Source of the DNA: Phytoseiulus persimilis
Lineage: Eukaryota; Arthropoda; Arachnida; Mesostigmata; Phytoseiidae
Reading direction: 5' to 3'
NCBI GenBank assembly: GCA_037576195.1
Contig: CM075103.1
Span: forward strand, 21,390,001-21,454,000
DNA: 64,000 bases
Shown: one piece after another, positions 12,511 through 24,694 of the stretch
How the letters are laid out: each line of letters begins with the position of its first letter
How positions within the stretch are numbered: position 1 is the stretch's first letter
Program-made: the position numbers and the translations under genes
The notes under the pieces: generated by a model
Told to the model about the DNA's origin: nothing
Database searches by the model: none
What the model saw: the letters and a program-made list of their open reading frames with translations, nothing else

Positions 12511-13176
12511 CTAGGCAATGCCGTACATCGCGGAATTGATTCGAACACGATATCGCAAATCAGAATTATTCCATGGGCACCAGCGTCTCGGTAAGACTCG
12601 CCGATTCATAGGTTCTCTTGCTGCTGATAGCTCCTCCAGATGAACATTGCCTGGGATATCGCCGCATTGGTAGACTGGGTCGGCACCTTCGAAGATTTTA
12701 TGTCGCCATATCTCCCAACCTGTGGAGCCTGGGGAAGAACATCGATCAGGATGTTTCGACTTTCTATATTTCGACGGTGCCCGCGAGTCACGGAACTCAG
12801 GAGTCCATTCTAAGAGCCGCCAGGTCTGAACTACAACATGTAGGTGTTTCACGAGCTCATCCAGGCTTTGTATCCCGTATGTCGGAATACGGCACCGCGA
12901 GGGGATCACCCATGCCGTGGTTGCATGGCGGTGGCAGGGAATTCGGACGGCGACCTCAGGTTGGCGATGAATTCCTTGCGCGCGAACGGCCGCAGCATCG
13001 TGGTCGGTGTATAGCAAGTCCAAGGAACGGTCCGAAGTGCCCGGTCCCCAACCACTGTACTCGGGCGCCGGAAACATGGCGGTCCTAGTTTCGAGACGGC
13101 GCCGTACTCCGTTATACGGCACGCAAAGCCTAGTCCTATAGCACGCATGGAACTTCGATTCGTTTTGTTCGAAATT
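12511..13176 (-). CDS. Possible terminal exon of the coiled-coil gene
   Basis: Continuous minus-strand frame of 221 residues plus stop from the acceptor gcgacag at 13176, in the phase demanded by the exon ending at 13256. It is arginine-rich and contains no motif I know. An overlapping plus-strand frame of 156 codons (12618-13088) weakens the case, because open length alone is then not decisive. Confidence 0.3.
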   Translation of the reverse strand, partial: NFEQNESKFHACYRTRLCVPYNGVRRRLETRTAMFPAPEYSGWGPGTSDRSLDLLYTDHDAAAVRAQGIHRQPEVAVRIPCHRHATTAWVIPSRCRIPTYGIQSLDELVKHLHVVVQTWRLLEWTPEFRDSRAPSKYRKSKHPDRCSSPGSTGWEIWRHKIFEGADPVYQCGDIPGNVHLEELSAAREPMNRRVLPRRWCPWNNSDLRYRVRINSAMYGIA

Positions 13177-13255
13177 CTGTCGCGTCCGGGGAGCTTGCGC
13201 AATCATTTGGGAAAAAAAAGATGGCGGAGACCCGATGTCCCATTGCCAGACGTAC

Positions 13256-13925
13256 CTCATTGAGTTTTTCTCGTCGGGCTAGCTCCTCCTCCCACGACGA
13301 CAGAAAAGCTTTCAAGCGGCTGTCCGAGCCTGTCTGGAAAGGAACGTCCAATTTACATAAACACTTGGAGCAGTTGGCCGGATGCGGCGCCACAATTCCG
13401 GCACCAACAAGTGATGGACGTAATCGTAACGAGCCGTGAAATGACGGCCTAGCAAGGTAACAGGCGGCGTGTCTTTACCTGGGCAGAAGTGAACGCTGGA
13501 GGAAGGTTCCTGTCTGCAACGATTTGCGCTACTAATCCTCGATGTTCCCGCAGGAGCATATGGCGGAAATCTTCTTGTTCGTCTACGAAACTCCGAATCT
13601 CCTTCCGTAAACGACTGATTTCCGATCGTGTTTCGTCCTGGGCCTGGAACGCCGACGATCATAGGAAACTTCTCGCTGGCTTCCGAAAAACTTGAGCGCG
13701 GAATCATGATCCGGAAGGAAGGAGTGAGGTATCGGGCTCGGAAAAACTTCGACTTGTTCGTACGAACCTCCGTTGCCTTGTCTGCAATGATGCTCAATCG
13801 CTGAGCGAGGTCTTCAACTCTGGCTGGTCCCGTCGAAATTTTCCTTTCCATCAGTTGCAACTTTTTTTCCATCCTGTCGGAGAATTCGGACAGGGACGAA
13901 TGTTGCAGAGATTCCAATCGGCTCA
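13256..13925 (-). CDS. Coiled-coil protein, three phase-matched exons
   Basis: Exons 13768-13925, 13479-13643 and 13256-13333 join in phase 0, with acceptors gttccag and tttccag and donors gttcgt, gtaaag and gtacgt. The first starts after the acceptor ccccgcag. The encoded 133 residues are charged and helical with heptad-like spacing (SDRMEKKLQLMERK, then EISRLRKEIRSFVDEQEDF, then SWEEELARREKL), so a coiled coil is clear. Cytoskeletal or centrosomal roles are common for such proteins, but nothing here is specific. The next acceptor at 13176 opens a 222-codon frame to 12511 that would continue the same phase; its composition is less regular and I treat it separately. It may belong to the same locus as the larger coiled-coil gene upstream. 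Confidence 0.65.
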
Positions 13926-14740
13926 CTGCGGGGAACGAGAGAGTTTGAGCCCGCTCTAAGGCTCTGATTCTGACGTGAGAATCAGCAAAGTTCGGTGAAG
14001 CTGCCTCGAGGACAAGACAGGCTCGGGTCCAGCTTGACGAAAATACATTTCGCTGGTTGCGCGACCGACAGGGAAGAACGAATACCAAATGGCTTGTGTG
14101 CGTTATGAACGTGAGCATGGCGTGCCGTGACCATCGGTGTCGAAGGTGTCCCTCAGCCGTTCCTGCACGCGGACCGGCGGAGGAGCTCCAGTTGTGATTG
14201 GATTCGAAGAGTCATGATCATCAGCGCATGATATTCTTCGGCGCCATCGGCGGAGACTCGACGTCATTACGAAACTCGGCTGACGATCTTAAGACAAGTC
14301 CTCTGATAGCAAAACGAATTCATGAGATAATCCTCCGTGATGTGGGTGCCCGAAGCCTGTGCTCAAACAAACACGGAGTTCATCGAGTCCTGACCGCCCC
14401 GAAGATGAGTTCCGCGGGAATCAGGAATGTTTGTTTTGAACGACGAACCCTTGAAGGTTTATAGGTGAATTCATGATAGCTCCGACTTTCGTAAGGGCTC
14501 GTTCCAACTCGTTCTCACAAAAAACGTGCAGTGCAAGCTTCGTCACCGGAATCATTTTTCCGCGTTGAAAGGAGTCTCGGCGGAACCTACCAGAGACTTG
14601 ATCGAATCTGGATATGCCGAGGGACGTTCGAGCGCTCCGAGTATCGGTCGTGACGAGTTGGATCATTGGAAGAAAGTCTGAACCCTGTTTCGTAAACCGA
14701 TCGAATCCGACTGTCGTATGGAAAAGCCTCGGAGTCAATA

Positions 14741-17700
14741 TCAAAATATAGCATCTAAGGAGAACCTTCCGTTAGCTAAGGAGGAAAAGAGTTCGTCGCG
14801 TAGGCCACTTCTGAGGCCTCGATAGCAAGGGCAGCTTCCGATTCTTCCTTGAACGGCTTTGAGAGAACTGCTCAATCGGATCTATCAGGAATCCCTCAGC
14901 TCGAATGGTCTCATGTTTGGTCTCATGCCAATTCGCAAAGGGGGTTTGCGTTACATACGAGTTTCGCTTTCCAAGGCGGAGGGTGGATCTCGGAGAGAAC
15001 CGTATCCGATCAACTTGTGGAAACGTTTTGATGGTGAGCCAGGTGTGGATTAACTGAGTTCGCGGAATCGGTGATTCCAAATCAACAAAATGGCCCCGTC
15101 TCACCACTCCAGTGCCACATTGAGCGCATGGAGATAGAGCTTGGAACTTCGAGTACGAAGCTCGACACTGGAACGAGCTGGACTCCACGACTTATGTGGG
15201 AAGGTACTTCAATTAGGCTTCCCCGCCCCCCTCCCCCCGGCGAAAGACCGACTTCAGCATTTTCGACGTGATAGCGTGAACGCAACCAAGAGCCTATGTG
15301 ATTGGGTTCGACTCACTCACGCCACGACCTTCCATTCGAGACAGTGCGCGAGACCCGAGGAGCACCCGGTTTTTCTCTGCGTCCATCGATGATCCGTCCT
15401 GTACCAATAAACTACGATCCAACTGAGCGTTCGAATTCGTGCTAATCCTCACCCAAAGCAGCAACTCTGTTCGACAAGTCACGGAGTGATCGCGTCTGAT
15501 CAAAGGCTCGGGTCACCTGATCGACTTCCTGTTGTTTAGTTTTTTCGACAACCATGAGTTCCCTCTCGTGCTCGGTCTTCATCTTCGAGACGACCAAACT
15601 GAGGAAAGAAACGAGTGTGATTTGAGCTGAGGTCCAAATAATATCGAATAGCAGGTGAAGTTCAATGCCAACACGCACTTCTCCACCTGAAGACTTCTCG
15701 CTGCCGTCGAACACCTCAGAGGTGGGACGGCTCTCTGACAAGCGCGACATCCAGCTCTTCTCCTGAGCTCAAGCTATGTCAGAGCACACAACTAGGAATC
15801 CGTCCGCCAACTGCGCCGGAACTTCGTATCCTCCAAAAACTCTCGCATAAACATACCCTACCTACTCCTCTATGGTACACGAGTTCTAGGATATACAGTG
15901 TACACACGCACTTGTTTGCTCTGTTGATTCGATCCACCATTTGTTCGTACTTTTCACGTACTTCAAACTCAAACCGCTCTCGAGTTTGCTCTTGTTCGAG
16001 CTTGATTTGGCGCTCGCGAGCCAAGCGCTGTTCCTCGTTCAGTTTCTGTATTTCAAACTCTTCAGAGAGCCGTTGTCTCATATCGGTGAATCCGTCTCTT
16101 ATCGTCCCTAGGAAGGCGTTCTGTTCCGTTGAAAGTTTCTCTAGTTTTTGTTCGATTTCCCTTTGCCATGCAATCGACTTTGATTCCTGGGCTTGTTGTA
16201 GTGCCTGATCTTTCAGCAAAAGCAGCTGTTGCTGCTGCTCAAGCTGGCTCTTGAGCGCGTTCACCTGTGAACAGTCCATTCGATAAGTCTTACCGGTCCG
16301 AGGAACTCGCTCTTCAAGATTTTTTTGATCTTCTGCGATCAAGTTTTGAACCCAAACGAGCGCGCCCCGGCAAAATCACGCGATCCTTATCCGAATTTCA
16401 ACTCATCAGTATATCTACGATCGTACTTTAAGTAAGGAAGGGAGCCCGAATTCTTACGCATCATTTTTGATCACCCATCCCTCTATCCGCGTGTATGAAT
16501 GTGAAGATGGGTAAATACGGAAATAGATGGTCGACTGTCGAGATTTTCAGTGATTTTCGTACCCAATATCCGTGAATTCAGGGATATCGTTCGGTGGTGA
16601 ATGATGGACGTTTATTAGCAACCATCATTCCAAGCGAAAGCATGAAAAATGCATTCATCCACTGCCGTGATGGGGGTGAGGGGGTCGTCAGGACGGGAGC
16701 TCCTTAACGGTCGGTGTTTTGACTTTTCGAATACTCCCATGGCGGCTCCGTCCCTGTCTCGGGGGCGTGGATTTCCGGGGTGTATCCATGACGCATTAAA
16801 CATCAATATATCCTCACAGCTGTTCACAGGATCGATACTTGAGCTCTCAAGGTCTCGTGATGAACTTCCCATTGTCACAAAATCTGGTTTGCTCTCGGCG
16901 GAGCCCACATTCCTGATAGAAATATGACTGACCTGCTCTTCGCAGCGTTTGGCCTCTTCATCGTTGCCTCTTTGAGCCTCACTTTCCGTTTTGGCACGAA
17001 TCTCCTTCTCCGAGTTTTCCTGTGGCGGCCACCGGGGAGGAATTCGACATGTTATAAGAATTGATGTCCCCGGATCCACTGCGAATCTGTCTCAATTTGT
17101 CCAACCCGACCCAGTCAAGGGTTCGTCTCTACGACGACTGCCGCCGCTGCTCGTGCTAGATTACCCACTACGAGAAACCCAAGGGCATCCCCCAGTATCC
17201 TCGTGAACGAAATCATCCTCGGAATGATTTTCATTGGTGGAGTAGTCCTCAAAATCATTATGGACACATTGGACGCTGTGATAGCAGCTTCAAGGATCGA
17301 AATAGAGAATTGAACGTTGAGCTGTGAGCAGTTGGAAAAAGGCCAAGTGTGTGAAAGAACCTTTTGTGCGGCTGCAACGGGATCGTCGACGTTGGTACCG
17401 GTGTGTGGGTGTGCATTAATGCTCGGCGGTTCCGCTTCGACGGACGGCTGCGCATTATCGCTCTCTCGAGGTTTCCGGTCGACACTTTTTTTGATGTTGA
17501 TTCCCGCAAGGCTATCCACATCCAGGAGCCCTCCTCGAGTCGCTTTTTGTCGAGGCTGCTGTTTCCTGCGAGCGAATCGTGGGGTTTTGTCTCGCGTCAG
17601 CGTGAACTGCATATACTCTCAAGGCTCAGAATCCCCTGACGGGATCAATCGGTTCTTCCGTTGTATCTCTGTGTGTCCCGAAGGAGATTTCTAGTCTCGG

Positions 17701-20550
17701 AAACAGTAAGCTTCAGGACTCGGTTAGCAAGCCCGTTCCCGACTGGTATGTGATCATTGGGAGGGTGCATCGGGAGTTGAACTAATCTCTCAATTTCAAT
17801 TCCGTGTCTCAAAGAGGTCGTCACGTACTCTCCTTTAGCTTCTTGGGGATCCGGCTGCGGACGTCTGACTCCTTTTCCCGCGACTTCAGTTTTGAACGAA
17901 GCTTCTTCGTCGCTCTCGGAAGAAGAATCGGAATAATCCTGTTTTGGGAAGCTTCTCCTCGGAGGGGAACTCTGCAAGAGGTCTTAAGGTGAGCTGGGGA
18001 AAAAAAAACATTGAAACCTCCGCTGGAGAAGAAGAGCAGCCGAACCGCTGAAAAAATTCCATCACGAAAGTTGTGGGTTTGTCAATCGAACTAATTCATT
18101 GACAGCGGAGCCCTCCTCTGTTCCATACCGGCTCACAGCATGGAACGGAACGGTTGATCGTTTCGAGAACTGATGAAACCTTGACCAGTATTGAGCCTCC
18201 GCGATGAAGGCCCACTACGCGTTCAGGCCCAGAACGCCCCTTTGATTCGAAACCGGAAAACACCGTTATCGTTTCGCACTCCGGTGAGAGCCTTCCGAAC
18301 GATGGCGAGGAAGTCAGAATTCGCTGGTCAGCGTTTCATAATTTTGGGAGAGCTCCGATGGGTTCTATGCAGGTTCGGGCATGTATGTTATGGGTCACAC
18401 CTCACACGCCACTTTGTACTTGAGAAGTAACGAGATAACGAGAGCGCTGAATCGCGACGATCCGAGTATTCGGGGTATTACCTCCTCAATTGGGGACCTC
18501 GGGCGTGTTTGAGGTGTGCGATTCTCTTTCTGAGCAACGCTCGCAGTTCGGATTGCTGGATCTCCAGCGCTTTGTTTCTCCATCTCTTGCTTCTGGGATT
18601 GTAGAGCGAGTTTTCGAGCTTTGGTCCTGGACAGTATCGCATCGAGAGGATCGGTGCCATCTGGAACGCGGAACGAATCATTTCGTTGGAAACTCTACTT
18701 TTCCGCGGGAAATTTTCTGATTGGAATCCAGCCGAGCGTTACGGCTCTCAGAGATCGAAGCGACTGCTCATGGATTGGGATTCGGAGGAATTCCCGTTGG
18801 AAACGCTATGGCCACCTATGAGGGAGGGGACCTTGATTGAGAGGAGAGCTCAGCGAATCCAGAGATTATTCGAATGAGTCCCATATACAAGGACGGTTTG
18901 TGCGAGTCGAGGGATGGTGTCTACGCTAGTTAAAGACCGGTTCGCTTATCAAGCTATCAAGGAGCCGACCCGACGAGAATAATTATTCTGAATGACGATC
19001 CGCGGCTGCGAAGCCGGGGCGGGGCGAGGAATCCGATTTGTGCCATATTGACCGGGTTCTCATTAATTTCCTGATCTTCTGGGAGGAGCATCGCAACCGA
19101 AATTTCGTGTTTTTTTCTCGAACAGCCCAGATGTCTTCTTGGTGGCTTGTCGAAATCCAGCTGGAATGGAGGCGCCTCGCCCATTTCAAGCATAGGACGC
19201 CAGTGGCGATAAGGGCTCGGTTTCGATCTGCAGCCAAAACCCTCCCGATGCTTGGATGGTAGCATCTCATTTCATTCCGAGGGATCTCCATGGAACAATA
19301 GAGTGGTTCTCACAAAGGAGGATCTCTTCCGTCCTTTCGATTCAGGTCCTTGCGAGATTCTCGAAGGAACGAGTCTTCCCTGAGTGCCTCCAACTCCGGT
19401 GAGGCTAGCATTCTCCATTTCCTGGGTGAGCTACTCTCCCAGTTTCCTGATTCGATCTTTCCCCATGAGTCGCGTGTTCTGCTCGTTTCGGATCTACATG
19501 CATACGTATAGAAATTCTTGGTCCACGAGACGCCAAAGTGAAACGGATGCTGCTCCCTGGTGGAAAAATGCTCTGTTCCCAGGAAAGAGTCGAAAAATGG
19601 TACTCACTTTTTCCTGTCGGAACGTGGCTGCTGTCCGCAGCTCGAGGAGCCTGCTGCGTTTCCTGCGGCGCAGCTCTCGGAGTGGGAGCGGAACTGCCGA
19701 ATAATGCTGTGAGGAACGTGTTCCCCTTCGAAGCTGTTGCTGCCCTGGAAAAGTCGGACTTTTCATGTTCGGAATCTTACCGAAAGGAGAGCCAGGTCTC
19801 CGAGGAGAATTCATCTATTCGTACCCCGCTGCGGATACCCCCTCAATGCCTGTGTCGCTGAAGTTAGGTACCAAAGGTCGATCGTGTAGCAGAGGAAAGC
19901 TCCTCCGACATTCGCCTCGACAGGGTGGGGATGGTGAGAACGATCTATGGAGGTGTCGGCTGCACCCAAGAACCGATCCTGCGACCGCTCCGCGACCACG
20001 ATGCCTTGAGTTTCTTATGGTGCCACAAACGGAGACACGCACGGCATGCAGACCGTTCACACAGTTCTCGACTGAGTGGTCGTTCGTTTTTGAGTGCTAG
20101 CTTGATTCATATCGGCTGGCAGGGGTAGGAAAGGTGAGGAAACCTCTGACACCTTGATGTGGAGGAGTGATCCATGCGATTTGAGGGGCTGGTGAACACT
20201 TCGTTCTATGGGATTGGAAGATTGATGGGAATGAGATATGGCCGCCAGAATTGAGAGTGTTCCGACCGCCACTCAGCGCCATGTTCCCCCTTCGAGGTTG
20301 AAAATATTCCCGGCTCCAACAACTCAGAGCGTTCGAGTCATGTCGGAATGTCTTCGTCTCAGGGTCACGTACTTCGCGGAGACGGCCGACTGGTTCGGGC
20401 AGAATGTGACTTACCCTTGGTTAATCTTGGGCTCGTCGTCGAAAAGTGAAATCCTTGCCGAGGGTTTAGAGGGTGTGGCAATGGGAGGCCCCTTGCCCTT
20501 ATCCTCTTCTATTACATTCTTGAGGATGTCGTCCAATTCGTTGTCGAAAT
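14741..20550 (-). CDS. Long coiled-coil protein, fifteen exons (5' end missing)
   Basis: Fifteen exons join in phase: 20415-20550, 19781-19828, 19608-19744, 19098-19160, 18482-18660, 17825-17971, 17361-17606, 16933-17019, 16294-16332, 15912-16264, 15453-15598, 15321-15398, 15105-15190, 14955-15013 and 14741-14867 (stop TGA). They give about 643 codons. The N-terminal third is acidic or low-complexity (NELDDILKNVIEEDKGKG, LFDDEP, then Ser/Asp/Glu SDSSSESDEE). The middle exon 15912-16264 is a strong coiled coil rich in Gln/Glu/Lys/Arg (LKSQLEQQQQLLLLKDQ, later EEQRLARERQIKLEQEQ), continued at 15453-15598. The tail holds CAQCG and SCPC, a possible small zinc site. Donors at 19097, 18481, 17824 and 17360 are non-consensus, so some boundaries may move. 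No family was identified; centrosome or cilium adaptors such as FBF1 have a similar architecture, but I see no diagnostic sequence. An unplaced first exon ends in phase 1. Confidence 0.7.
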
Positions 20551-21886
20551 CTTAGCGAAAAATACATCGTTAGATCGGACTCGATAGGCGGCTCGATTGA
20601 TCTGAGTTCAGTCTACTCCTCTCGGATTGATAGAAGGTGTGTGATATGTATCACATCTGGAGTGGCAAATCTCATTCACGAGTAATGTTTTCGGGCCTCA
20701 AAACATGCGAATCAGGGATCATCATTTGTAGTACCCTAAAGTGCCGCGTAAAACGAACCATAGAACACGCAAATCTGACATCGTATAACGAGCCCCGCCG
20801 ATAGCGAACCCCACGTATAGTGAATCTCAGGTATGGGGTTCGTTATACGTGGGGTTCATTGTCGGCATGGTGCGCTACACGTGGGGGTTCGTTATCAGCG
20901 AGGTTCGTCTTACTGTGGGTTCGATATAAGCGCCACTTGAGGGTACTCGATATATTGCGCAGCTGCTGCATGGGGGGAGCCAATGCGAAGGGGCTCCAGG
21001 AGCTCTGGCCGGACAAGATAGACCTGATCAGGCTCAATGTGCGCATGTTACTAGTTTGCGCAGCTGTGCGCTCCACCGGTCATGCCCGCATTCTGGAACG
21101 AAAGCCCGCACTGACGAGCATGATCCATTTACCCATCTTCGACTTGGGTTGCGCCCGTGGAAGCGCAGTGTAGATCCCAGCAGTAGCGTAGCCAGCCCTT
21201 CTCTTTTACGAGGCTTGGCGCTGCCGCTGGGGAGGGAGGGAGGGGGTGCAGAGCGGACACTAAAGTAATGAAGGGTAGAACTGTTTGGAGGACAATTTCA
21301 CGAATGCTGAGATTCTCCTTTGCATAGAACTACTTCGCTCTCCATCGTAAGACCGCAGACATCGATCACATGATTGAGAAGTCCATTTCAAACTCCCCTG
21401 TACATATGAAAGGCATGCGATCCATCCTCAACGCTGACGAACGGCATTTCTTGATCCCACTCATCCTCGTTATGGAACACCTCGAGGTAACGAAACCTGG
21501 ATAGTGGATCTGAAATGTGGACACTCAGATTGCGCGAAAGTCCGGTTATATCACAGCCGCTACTTGAATTTTCCAGAGTGAGAAACGACGCATTCGCATT
21601 GCAAAATGATGAGACAGATCTTGAGTGAGAAGTGGAGCTTACATCGCAGGGACTACTCATGCCTTCTCTCACGAAAATCGCTTCGAACTCGTGAATCTGA
21701 TGCTCTTGGGAACAACAAACGAACTCACACAAGAAAATCAACTCGTAGGAATTCGACATTTCCTGAAGCTAGCATCACGGAGTTTCAAAATAGAGAGGCT
21801 TTAGCTTCTGAACTCCCGTGCTGGCTACGCTCCTGGATTCCAGTGGAAATTTCAGTTTAATCTGAGAGCTGAATTCGTATTTTTCG
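20551..21886. other. Gap between two minus-strand genes
   Basis: Apart from the 16-bp array this holds an open minus-strand frame at 21388-21759. Its last 42 codons follow a good acceptor (acatttcag near 21528) and end YLEVFHNEDEWDQEMPF...; it could be a terminal exon of another gene. The rest has no supported feature. Confidence 0.35.
20781..20931. repeat. Head-to-head array of a 16-bp repeat
   Basis: Six units on the plus strand run from 20835 to 20931 and are 15-17 bp each, close to GGGGTTCGTTATACGT. To the left, 20781-20828, three 16-bp units of the same motif lie in the opposite orientation, the outermost being TCGTATAACGAGCCCC. The two arms face each other across about 6 bp. Units differ by a few bases, so the array is not recent. 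It lies upstream of the minus-strand coiled-coil gene start and downstream of the next gene's end. Confidence 0.8.
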
Positions 21887-22559
21887 TCAGATATTCGACG
21901 GCGACGATTGTTCAGTGTGGGTCGTCTCGAATATTTCCACGACTCCTTCTGTACCACAGAGTTCTACAGGGGTTCCTTCTTCGCCATTGTCTGCGCCGGA
22001 AGTCCCGTTCGACTTGCCAGAGCATGAGTTTCGACTCCTGGAATCTTGCGGGAGACTTCGTTGGTGACATTCCCGCAGGGAGCAGCTACGTGTCCCAGCA
22101 TCTGCATGAATTCCAGAAATGCTCTTTCCCGAACTTTTCGTCTGCGTTAGCGATTCCGCTCAGTCCCCGATCCCACTGCTTGGAAGTTCGGGAGCTAAGC
22201 TCCAAGCACTTCCGGGGTGGAAGAGCAGATTTTTGACATTTCCGTCGATTGGAGCCAGCGTTCGGCCAAACACGAATGTTGCGTCGGCAAGTCGTCCACA
22301 AACGATTGATCACACAGAACGATCCCAATTCGTTGTACAGAGTGTCTCCGCTTCTGGGATCGCTAGTTCTCGTCCGGTCCAACGGAAAATTCGAAGTAAC
22401 GAGAGCTTCCCAACATTGCCTTCATCACGGACCGAACAACGGTTAACCTTCCGTTGGGTAAGAGCGGAAATTCGTTGCCCTCTGGAATCCGACCGGCTGG
22501 ACTTCTTCCGGTGTCTTCTACTCATGGTATCAGATATGTTTTGGACCTTTCGTGAGATG
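21887..22559 (-). CDS. Unrecognised protein, three C-terminal exons
   Basis: Exons 22448-22559, 22210-22353 and 21887-22141 (stop TGA) join in phase 0, with donors gttaac and gtgctt and acceptors cctccgcag, gatcccag and gctaacgcag. The first is basic (MSRRHRKKSSRSDSRGQR). The second has QRIGIVLCDQSFVDDL and several cysteines. The last is a Ser/Gly/Asn-rich tail ending in an acidic, Thr-rich stretch. No domain is recognisable. It may be the end of a longer gene whose upstream exons lie beyond 22.56 kb. Other frames in the last exon are also open, but only this one stays in phase through all three exons. Confidence 0.5.
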
Positions 22560-24694
22560 CTGCGGAGGATTTTGCCGTTAGGTCCGTCATTCTACAATAC
22601 GTAAACGATAACAGCCGCCTGGCACCTTTCGGCAGTCCGTGACGGCTCCCTGAACTCCTGATAGACGGCCTGCGGCAGTTTCACCGTGACAGACGTGATC
22701 ACGTGCAGCGCTTCCCCGTGACGCTATATTGCGGAGTGCGTTAACTTGATTAGCTCCGTATCACGATGGAAGGGCAGTGCGATTAGCGGGGCTCAAGCAA
22801 TCAAGTGTGTTCGCATGGTCGCAACATTGGCACGGGATATCTATTCAAGGACCCCGCTGCGATGGGTTTTGAGGACGAGCACGAGGACGATTCATAGAAT
22901 TTCCGTTTCGAAATGAAGTTTCTTCGCATGGCGAGCAGAGAGAACAGAGAAATTATCGACCACTCCAAAGCCCGAGTTTTCTCCCAGCATCGACTTTTTA
23001 GTACCTAAACTCGGGGCTGGGGGATGTGGTCATCCCTCCAGAGGAGCAGGAGCGCGCAGGAAAATGATCAGCACAGCTGCAGAATTGAGAGCATGAGCAA
23101 AAGAGAACTCGACCTTTCCCGGATTCGCACCGAAAATCGGTTCAGTAATTCAAGAACACATATAAACATACCGTCGAAATCGTCCATCGCTGTTCGTCCC
23201 GCGTGCGTTTGTTATCCTACGCACGTTGCCAAGGACAACACACATCAAGAGACGAGACCAGGAGCACCGATGCGAACGGGCGTATGTGTGCGAGCCCGAC
23301 GAGAGAGCGGACGAGAGCGGGAAAACAAACAGAAACACACGCCCTTTAGTTCACGAAGCGAACGGAAACCGATTTCGAGACTCCACCGTCGTGCGTTTTC
23401 CCACTGTCCTCGACGGCTAACCAGCTTCGGAATGTGGATGATTCTGCTTCATTTTGATTCAACCGTCGGTTCTAGTCGACAATCTAAATGGACCCGCATC
23501 CGGACAGATAATTGAGAATTGATTTCATTGGAGCATCATCCGACCGCGTTCGACCCCAAAAAGCAGATGATCTCCCTTGCTACTATGCAAAGGCTGGAAT
23601 CAGGGAGAATCTGATTAGGTTGGTGTTGGAAATGCATTGGTGCAGCGGATCCGTTTTTTCATTCCTGCAGGAGAACGAACACGTCTGAGCAGTCACTATC
23701 AGGGAAGGGTTTTCGCTGAATCTAAGCCTGTCTTCGCGTAGAGCGGCGAAATTCCTAGGTGATTTCGGGAATGTCCGACGTGTATTTGGAAGAACTACCA
23801 ATCAATGTCCCCAACAAACACGACCTGATTAAGTTACGGGGTGGTCGGTCTCGACAGCTCCGACCGTCTTTGGGGATGGAGTCCGCCGCATTACGATGAC
23901 CTGAGGCTGAGTGGGCCGTAACGCAATACTCCAACGAGCTCGGAGACGTGGCAATATGTCAATCCGCCACCGCATCGAACATCGCGACGAACATCGACGA
24001 GCGCGTCAGGAAAGCGCTCATCGCCGTCGACCAGATCGAGAATCCTCAGAAACTGTCAGTTACAACAGCCGTGCGGCGATCCGACATGAATTCAATGATC
24101 TGGAACGATCTCAGCAGGCGATATACGGGAGGTTTCGTGAGCAGAGCTCTTATCCTGAAGAGTTCGGCGCCGAACCAGCTGTTTTCCCTGCTGTCGGGAA
24201 CTGCGCCCGAGCTCCAAACCCTACGTGACAACACGTTTTCCAGTCTAGTGTTTACTGTTCATTCAACGAAACTTTGCCGATTGAGATCAGACGTATCGTC
24301 ACCTCCTCACGTGCATCATGACCTTAGATGCGAGACTAAAGGCGTGGCGCTCGACAGCTGCGCCGATGTTGCTCCGCAAGCGGCGTTCCTAGCGGTGTAG
24401 AACTGAGTCGCCGACCCGGTTTCGGGACCCCATCGGAGAGCAGGAACTTGGTTCTTGACCAGTGTTCGAGAGCATCGCCGATCTTTCCGAACTTGAGGAT
24501 CAAAGATCTATTTCCGCTGTCATGATGAATCCACCTCGATTTCAAAACGACCAAGAGCTTTATTCTCGAGTTTGGCTTTTGTCAAATGAATCCTTTGAGC
24601 GGCATCAGTCAATGTGGAGCTATTATCAATACATATATTACATATGGAACATTCAATCAGCACACTGCACAACTGGCTGTCATCAAGATGAACT
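22560..24694. other. Stretch with no firmly supported gene
   Basis: Plus-strand frames at 23024-23515 and 23948-24400 are long (163 and 150 codons). The latter has a natural composition (NIDERVRKALIAVDQIENPQ) but overlaps another open plus frame, and no splice pattern decides between them. The first is arginine-rich and looks like promoter or 5' UTR sequence. Confidence 0.35.

Noticed and set aside
22131-22205. A 5S rRNA or snRNA-like hairpin region
   Set aside because: The pairing is short and the bases fall inside and beside exons that fit in phase; no conserved RNA motif.
23024-23515. A 163-codon Arg/Ser-rich plus-strand frame as a gene
   Set aside because: The composition reflects repeated CGAGAG-type sequence and no splice pattern or domain supports it.
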